Origin: Bacillota bacterium
GTDB lineage: Bacteria; Bacillota; Sulfobacillia; RBS10-35; JAJYVN01
Assembly (NCBI GenBank): GCA_021791995.1
Contig: JAJYVN010000021.1
Coordinates: forward strand, 1 to 18,247
Length of the DNA: 18,247 nucleotides
Reading direction: 5' to 3'
In this document: in pieces, positions 14,337 to 18,247 of the stretch
How the letters are laid out: the number at the start of each line of letters is the position of its first letter
Position numbering within the stretch: the first letter of the stretch is position 1
Notes under the pieces: model-generated
Seen by the model: the letters and a program-made list of their open reading frames with translations, nothing else
What the model was told of the DNA's origin: nothing
Database searches by the model: none
Made by a program: the position numbers and the translations under genes

Positions 14337-15289
14337 GACTTCTCCTCGGCCGGGGTGGGGATGACGTAGCCGAACCGGATTTCGGCTTTGGCGATCACCT
14401 CGGGGTAGGCGTCCGCAGTCAACCTGAGGTAGTACTGGGTGCCGCGCAGGTCGGCGTGGCCCATGTAGCAGGCCAGGTAGGGCAGCATCACCGCCAGATC
14501 GCTGCCCTCTGCGGCCCAGCGCCTGAGGTTCGCGACGGCGAAGCCGTGGCGCAGCGAGTGCGGGTGCGGGCCGCCGCGGAAGTGCGGGATGCCGGCGTCG
14601 GCCAGGTAGTCGCGGAACCGCATGTAGACGGTCGCTTGGTTGACCGGCCTGTCCGCCGAGCGGCTGTAGAACACGTGGTCGTCCTGATCGCACGTCGGGT
14701 GCGCGGCCGCGATGTAGGCGTGCAGCAGTGCGGTGAGGCGGCCGGTGATCGGGATGGTTCTGCCCTCCCCATTTTTGGAGTCGCGGATCCGCAGCGTCCC
14801 GACGCTCGTATCCACGTCCGACAAAGTCAGCTTCAGCGCCTCGGAGACCCGCAGCCCGGCGCCGTAGAGAACTCTGAACAGGACCGGATCGACGATCGCC
14901 TTGTTCGAGTAGCAGGACATCGCCTGGCAGTCGATCGCTGTGAACAGGCGGCGCATCTCATCGTCGCTGAGCACATACGGTGGCTGGTGACCGGCCCGGA
15001 CCCGGGCGGCCGCGACCGGCATGTAGGCGTTCCACCCGACTGCTTCGGCGTGCTTGGCGAGCTGACGCAGCGCCAACTGGTTGCGCCGCACCGTGGAGGC
15101 TCGCAGATGACGGCTGTAGAGGAACCCGTCGAGGGCTTCTTTGGTGATCGACCCGTCCGCGTAGCCCTCCCGCCAGCAGTGCTCCGCGAACTGGCGCAGG
15201 ACCCGCTCTTGGACTGTGAACCGGTATCCGCCGGTGTGACGCAGTGCGACCAGATCGGCGACCAGTTGCGGCAGCGTGATCTCAGGCAT
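14333..15289 (-). CDS. Tyrosine recombinase, first of a coupled pair
   Basis: A 318-residue integrase-family recombinase that would break and rejoin DNA at specific sites. Start ATG 15289 overlaps the stop of a short upstream frame by 8 nt (ATGCCTGA), and its stop overlaps the next recombinase by 4 nt. The core-binding domain spans about 1-100 (SITKEALDGFLYSRHLRASTVRRNQL). The catalytic residues are complete: R147 (GAGLRVSEALKL), K172 (RDSKNGEGRTIPI), H244 and R247 (HSLRHGFAV), H278 (ACYMGHADL) and a Tyr at 286 or 287 (GTQYYLRLT). Two overlapping recombinases plus an upstream coupled frame resemble recombinase-in-trio elements, where the proteins act together. The frame stays open to 15802 upstream, but those residues are not recombinase-like. 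Confidence 0.88.
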   Translation of the reverse strand: MPEITLPQLVADLVALRHTGGYRFTVQERVLRQFAEHCWREGYADGSITKEALDGFLYSRHLRASTVRRNQLALRQLAKHAEAVGWNAYMPVAAARVRAGHQPPYVLSDDEMRRLFTAIDCQAMSCYSNKAIVDPVLFRVLYGAGLRVSEALKLTLSDVDTSVGTLRIRDSKNGEGRTIPITGRLTALLHAYIAAAHPTCDQDDHVFYSRSADRPVNQATVYMRFRDYLADAGIPHFRGGPHPHSLRHGFAVANLRRWAAEGSDLAVMLPYLACYMGHADLRGTQYYLRLTADAYPEVIAKAEIRFGYVIPTPAEEKS

Positions 15290-15509
15290 CGTGCTCACCC
15301 GCCTCGGCGCGCTCGACGACCTCTTCGACGTCCAACGCGCAACAGCGCAGCCGTTCGACGTCGAAGCGCAGGTAGTACGCCGACACCACGAGATTGTTCC
15401 GAGAGATGTTGAAATTGGAGTCCAAGCCGGCAGCCCCTGCGGAGGCGAGAGGGCGTCGTTGTGGTGACGAGTGGAACCCCTGGTCAGGGCCTTGGATTCG
15501 TGCCTCCGG
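15282..15509 (-). pseudogene. Short C-terminal frame coupled to the recombinase pair
   Basis: An open frame of about 75 codons from after a stop at 15512-15510 to TGA at 15284-15282. Its last 45 codons read NISRNNLVVSAYYLRFDVER and then LDVEEVVERAEAGEHDA with strong GC-rich third positions, which looks like genuine coding sequence. The terminal ATGCCTGA overlap with the next recombinase indicates translational coupling. No convincing start or ribosome binding site is seen, so it is probably the tail of a longer gene whose front is lost. In a recombinase-in-trio element the third recombinase would sit here, but no catalytic motif is visible and I do not recognise the sequence. Confidence 0.45.
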
Positions 15510-15800
15510 TCAGCAGCCAACTGGGTGCGGTTGCGCAGTACCTGGGCGAGCAGGCGGAAGAGATGCGACGGGTGGCCGACCTGATGGACTTGGTGGTGCG
15601 GCTGGGACGTCAGGTGGGGCCCTCCCCCCAAGCGCTCGCGGACGCCATGGCCCACGCTCTCATCGGGCAGCGACCGGGTGGGCAGTTGGTGGCCGTACAG
15701 AAGGTGGCGTCCCAAGGCCCGGCCGCGACGCGCGACCGTGTGGCGGGGGCAGACGAGACGTGGGGTGTGAATGTCAAGGGGGGGAATCGCACGCGGGCAC
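15461..15800 (+). pseudogene. Unrecognised gene fragment ending near the IS110 element
   Basis: A plus-strand frame with good codon usage from GTG 15461, encoding SQLGAVAQYLGEQAEEMRR, then VADLMDLVVRLGRQVG, QALADAMAHALIGQRPGGQL and VAVQKVASQGPAATRDR. Charged, Ala- and Leu-rich helices, possibly coiled coil, dominate; no family is recognised. After roughly 15800 the frame continues only as antisense to the IS110 transposase (to 16018), so the natural C-terminus is probably lost by that insertion. The start overlaps the short minus-strand recombinase-coupled frame, so the N-terminus is uncertain too. It could be a chance frame, but the residue pattern argues otherwise. Confidence 0.4.
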
Positions 15801-15861
15801 AAAAAACCATACCCCCAGCCTGGAAAGGCATATGGTGCGCTTATCCAGGTAATAGCTGGGG
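15801..15861 (-). terminator. Terminator-like hairpin after the IS110 transposase
   Basis: On the minus strand, directly after the transposase stop, CCCCAGC (15861-15855) and CTGGA (15848-15844) pair with TCCAG (15824-15820) and GCTGGGG (15819-15813). After a short GTATGG spacer come six T (15806-15801). This is the layout of an intrinsic terminator and may lie at or near the right end of the insertion sequence. Confidence 0.55.
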
Positions 15862-17130
15862 TCAGGTGGCGACCCGTCGCCGGGTCGGGACATGGGTGGG
15901 ATCGTACGCCCGGTCGTCGCGCAGCAGAGCGAAGGCTAGGCGCAGGAGCTTGCGGGCGGTCAGCACTTGGGCACGCTTGTGCTTGTGCTCGGCCGCTTCG
16001 TCGTACTTCTTGGCGTAGTAGGCCGCAAAGCCCGCGTCATGTTGCCGGACGCTGTTGGCTGCGGCCACGAAGTAGTGGCGGAGGTAGACGTTACCCGTCC
16101 GGGCCAGTGGCGTGTCCTCGGCTGCGAAGTCGCCGCTCTGATGCTCGGGCCAGGTGAGGCCGGCATACTGCGCCAGGGCGTCGTCGCTGGGGAAGTTCTC
16201 GATCCGGCCGATCTCGGCCAGGATGCCCGCGGCGAACACCGGGCCGATGCCCGGGATCGAGCGCAGGCGGTTATTGCGGGCGATCGGCTCGCGGTCGATC
16301 AGGCGATCCACCGCCTCGATTTGGTGGTCGAGGTGGCGGATGTCCTGGATGGTCAGGCTGAGGATCTGGTGGACGGGCTGCTTGAGGCGCTCCGGCAGCG
16401 TATGGGCGTCCTGGGCCGCGCGCTTGTAGGCCAGGGCGATCGCGGCAGGATCGGCGATCTTCCCTTTGGCTGCGCGGTTCAGTACGCCGACAAGTTCGTC
16501 GACGGATGCCTGAGCGATGTCCTCCGCGGTGCAGTACTCGAGGAGGATCTCCGAGGCGGCGACTCCGAAGGGGTCGGAGAGCGCGCGGGTCTGGGCGAGG
16601 GTGCTCGCCTTGAGGAATAGGTAGCTGGCCGCGTAGTTCTTGTTGCGGACGAGCTGGCGCACCAAGTGGTACCTGTGACGCGTGAGGCGCTGCAGTGGCA
16701 GGGTGCGATCGTCGAAGCGGAACGGCCGCGGCAGGAGCTCTCGATGGCCGAGGATGCGGGCGAGAAGCAGGCGGTCGGCGCCGTCGCTCTTGGGCTTTTT
16801 GGAACCGAAGCTCTCGCGGTAGTGCTTGACGGCGCGGGGTTGGAGGACGAACACCTGGGGCTTATGCGAGCCCAGGGCATCGAGGCCGCTCAGGAAGACC
16901 GCCAGGTGCCACGCGTAGACGCCCGTGGCCTCGAGCGCGACCTTGACCTGGTCGACGTCGTGCTTGGCGCACAGGTGCTGGATCTGTTCAGCCAGGGCCA
17001 GGCTGCCGCCGGCGTCGTTTGGGACAGTCATGCGGTGTACGACGGCCAGATCGTCGCTGCGGAGAAACGCCACGCTGTGAGCCCGTAGAGATACGTCGAC
17101 TCCGATATGCAAATCAGGGATGATGCTCAC
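15862..17130 (-). CDS. IS110-family transposase (DEDD recombinase)
   Basis: A full-length transposase of about 422 residues. The GTG start at 17130 is chosen from homology of the N-terminus (PDLHIGVDVSLRAHSVAFL); AAAGGGGGTGAGC overlaps it, and TTG at 17112 is an alternative using that site. The RuvC-like DEDD set is visible: D12 (GVDVS), E67 (VALEATGVYAWHL), D116 and D119 (KSDGADRLLLARIL). The C-terminal Tnp domain has IPGIGPVFAAGILAEIG (292-308) and AGLTWPEHQSGDF, where S332 is the likely nucleophile Ser of the family. IS110 enzymes make no classical inverted repeats and use an element-encoded bridge RNA to choose target and donor. Nothing suggests inactivation. It lies between a truncated plus-strand gene and a small minus-strand gene. 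Confidence 0.92.
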   Translation of the reverse strand: MSIIPDLHIGVDVSLRAHSVAFLRSDDLAVVHRMTVPNDAGGSLALAEQIQHLCAKHDVDQVKVALEATGVYAWHLAVFLSGLDALGSHKPQVFVLQPRAVKHYRESFGSKKPKSDGADRLLLARILGHRELLPRPFRFDDRTLPLQRLTRHRYHLVRQLVRNKNYAASYLFLKASTLAQTRALSDPFGVAASEILLEYCTAEDIAQASVDELVGVLNRAAKGKIADPAAIALAYKRAAQDAHTLPERLKQPVHQILSLTIQDIRHLDHQIEAVDRLIDREPIARNNRLRSIPGIGPVFAAGILAEIGRIENFPSDDALAQYAGLTWPEHQSGDFAAEDTPLARTGNVYLRHYFVAAANSVRQHDAGFAAYYAKKYDEAAEHKHKRAQVLTARKLLRLAFALLRDDRAYDPTHVPTRRRVAT

Positions 17131-17445
17131 CCCCTTTCGTCGTAGGATGGTCCAAAATGGAGGGCCTCCAGCCGACCAAGCGACGTGGGCAGCCTTGCCA
17201 GGATCAGCACTTGGTCGTTCGACGGCGCAACATGCCCCCGACTGCTGCATGGGGGGTCCGACGACGGGTGCACCGTGGGAGTTAGAGTTCGGCCGTTTGG
17301 CGCGGAGGCGGCATTCTCATCAAGCGTCATAGCGCAAGGTACCGCGGCCTTACCTCCACCGGACCTCGCGGACCGGTTCGACTGGAGACCCCCAACTTCC
17401 TGATCGGTGGCGAAACGGGCGCGCGAACCTGGGCGCGTCTGCCCT
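17131..17445 (-). ncRNA. Non-coding upstream part of IS110, candidate bridge RNA locus
   Basis: No supported gene lies in these roughly 315 nt. In the IS110 group (IS621 type), the bridge RNA is encoded between the left end and the transposase start, on the same strand. Here the minus strand shows a closed structure: CGACCAAG (17217-17210) pairs exactly with CTTGGTCG (17180-17173) around a 29-nt loop that itself contains GGCA/TGCC, resembling a guide loop. Further upstream AGGTA and TACCT can pair around a 9-nt loop. Position and structure fit, but I could not identify the guide sequences because the element ends are unknown. Confidence 0.4.
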
Positions 17446-17486
17446 CGGATGATCGACGACCGGCCGTTCGGTCGGCCGGTCATCCG
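17446..17486 (-). terminator. Long GC-rich hairpin after the small gene
   Basis: CGGATGA (17446-17452) pairs with TCATCCG (17480-17486) and the inner CCGGCCG (17460-17466) with CGGCCGG (17473-17479), leaving a one-sided bulge. It starts 4 nt beyond the stop codon of the small minus-strand gene and is not followed by a T-run, so it is a U-less terminator candidate. It could also be part of the IS110 left end. Confidence 0.4.
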
Positions 17487-17489
17487 ATG

Positions 17490-17897
17490 TCATGTTGGCG
17501 CGGACGGAGCCGCCTCCAGGGAAGGCCACGGCGCTCCCCGGAGGCGCATGCCGGTGAGCACCTCGGCCGCGGCCTCCAGGGCATGGATCTCAGAAGGTAG
17601 GCCGCCGTGCTCGCGCTCCCTGCGGGCAAGGGCACGCAGCAGGTGCTCAATGTCGGCCCACGCCAGATACGGTCCGCATGGGGCCGTCTCGCGCCTGTCG
17701 CCGCGCGCAAGTGCCCGATTGATCGCCAGCCAATCGAAATGCTGGTCCGGAAACTTCGCCTCGATCTCCTGCTGCTCCGCTGAAGACACATAGTAGCCCG
17801 GCAGGCTGGCCAACAGCACCTGTTGGGAGCGGCCACTGCCCAGATAGCGTGTCGTCAGGAGCTGCGCGCAGCCCTTGCGGATCCGCACAAACGCCAT
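17490..17897 (-). CDS. Small protein of unknown function, mobile-element type
   Basis: A protein of 135 residues from ATG 17897 (MAFVRIRKGCAQLLTTRYLG); a GTG at 17936 is also in frame. The opening resembles small proteins and IS1634-type N-termini that read like YYLVESxRxGGKVRQRVL, here LLTTRYLGSGRSQQVLLASLPGYYVS. The next part, SAEQQEIEAKFPDQHFDWLAINRALARGD, is followed by an amphipathic helical stretch WADIEHLLRALARREREHG and ALEAAAEVLTGMRLRG. No catalytic motif, signal peptide or membrane helix is visible. It ends just before a long hairpin and diverges from a partial plus-strand frame at the right edge. I do not assign a function; an accessory gene of an integrative or replicating element is a guess from context. 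Confidence 0.55.
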   Translation of the reverse strand: MAFVRIRKGCAQLLTTRYLGSGRSQQVLLASLPGYYVSSAEQQEIEAKFPDQHFDWLAINRALARGDRRETAPCGPYLAWADIEHLLRALARREREHGGLPSEIHALEAAAEVLTGMRLRGAPWPSLEAAPSAPT

Positions 17898-17942
17898 CGC
17901 GGTCACTTCGCTTGCAGTCGAGATGGCGCGCTGCACGGCCAG

Positions 17943-17951
17943 TTATCCACA
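17943..17951 (+). promoter_or_regulatory. Single DnaA-box-like sequence
   Basis: TTATCCACA, an exact match to the classical DnaA box, lies in the divergent intergenic region before the small minus-strand gene. Only one copy is seen and no AT-rich unwinding element, so it may be chance. Confidence 0.25.
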
Positions 17952-18033
17952 GGGTGTTCCGACACCCCGGCCAAGCAAGCAACGCCAACCGGTCAGGGCC
18001 GCATCGCCCCTCCTGGGGGCCCAAGGGGGGCGC

Positions 18034-18074
18034 GGGCGGCCGGTCGAGTGCTCGAGGACTCGCCTCGGCCGCCC
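18034..18074. repeat. Inverted repeat in divergent intergenic region
   Basis: GGGCGGCC (18034-18041) is the exact reverse complement of GGCCGCCC (18067-18074); the loop contains CGAG/CTCG and GAGT/ACTC. It sits between divergent genes and might be an operator or a transcribed hairpin. Confidence 0.4.
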
Positions 18075-18126
18075 ACGCTTACCAACCCCCTACAGCGCCC
18101 CTGCCGGTCGGCATGAAACATACAAG

Positions 18127-18247
18127 GTGACCGGAGCGGTCGTGCCGCCGCCGCGACGGCTGTGGCAGGACACCCCCCTCGTCGCCGTCCAGGCCGCCAC
18201 CGCGCGCAGCTACGGACGCTCGGTGCTGTGCGCGCTCGGCATCACGC
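18127..18247 (+). CDS. N-terminal part of an unrecognised protein
   Basis: An open frame from GTG 18127 to the right edge, about 40 residues: VTGAVVPPPRRLWQDTPLVA then VQAATARSYGRSVLCALGIT. Codon usage is strongly GC-rich at third positions, as in real genes here. No good ribosome binding site is seen, and the frame is also open upstream, so the start is uncertain. I do not recognise the family. It is divergent to the small minus-strand gene at 17490-17897. Confidence 0.35.
   Translation, partial: MTGAVVPPPRRLWQDTPLVAVQAATARSYGRSVLCALGIT

Larger units (their letters stand above)
15801..17445 (-). mobile_element. IS110-family insertion sequence, approximate limits
   Basis: The element comprises the DEDD transposase, its terminator-like 3' end and the long non-coding upstream region. 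Limits are estimates: the lower end is set at the T-run after the transposase, the upper before the hairpin that follows the neighbouring gene. IS110 elements lack terminal inverted repeats, so exact ends need comparison with an empty site or another copy. Confidence 0.5.

Noticed and set aside
14456..15412. Plus-strand open frame of about 318 codons
   Set aside because: It is antisense to the tyrosine recombinase, whose catalytic motifs are clear; the long frame is a by-product of GC-rich third positions.
15967..16620. Plus-strand open frame of 217 codons
   Set aside because: Lies fully within the IS110 transposase on the opposite strand; the residue pattern is a mirror of that gene.
1..18247. 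CRISPR array, tRNA or rRNA gene
   Set aside because: No regularly spaced repeats and no cloverleaf or rRNA-like stretch were seen in reading either strand.

Overview
The window is high-GC DNA with frequent GTG and TTG starts and clear Shine-Dalgarno sequences, probably from an actinobacterium or another high-GC terrabacterial lineage. No rRNA, tRNA or housekeeping gene fixes the taxon. It reads as an exopolysaccharide or surface-glycan operon enclosed on both sides by mobile elements, several of them nested, truncated or mutated.

Left flank (1-4111). On the minus strand an IS1634-family transposase (N-terminal DUF4277-type part, catalytic C-terminus missing) is followed 19 nt later by the 5' end of a group II intron. 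The reverse transcriptase (RT) of that intron is cut exactly at its YADD active-site motif by the 5' end of a second group II intron. The second intron's RT starts at about 194 and leaves the window. Exon-binding and intron-binding sequences (EBS1/IBS1, and a likely EBS2/IBS2) for the inner intron can be matched by eye, which supports a twintron-like nesting. Divergent to the transposase, across a perfect 26-bp palindrome, lies a small DUF6788-like gene, then an N-terminally truncated tyrosine recombinase.

Centre (4470-13003). Eight tightly packed or overlapping minus-strand genes form one operon, read from the right: GT4 glycosyltransferase, GDP-mannose 4,6-dehydratase, PAPS-type sulfotransferase, GT4, Wzx-like flippase, Wzy-like polymerase, GT4, GT2. 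Together they would make a GDP-6-deoxy-sugar precursor, assemble a lipid-linked oligosaccharide, possibly sulfate it, flip it across the membrane and polymerise it. No priming phosphoglycosyltransferase and no Wzz/Wze-like chain-length protein is in the window, so these must be encoded elsewhere.

Right flank (13293-17936). Two translationally coupled tyrosine recombinases (ATGA overlap) follow a short reading frame that overlaps the first by 8 nt, an arrangement like the recombinase-in-trio elements. The second recombinase carries His where its family has the Tyr nucleophile. Beyond is a plus-strand gene fragment ending near a complete IS110-family transposase, whose roughly 360-nt upstream non-coding region could encode a bridge RNA. 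A small minus-strand gene of unknown function comes next, then a divergent intergenic region with one DnaA-box-like sequence, and a partial plus-strand reading frame at the right edge.
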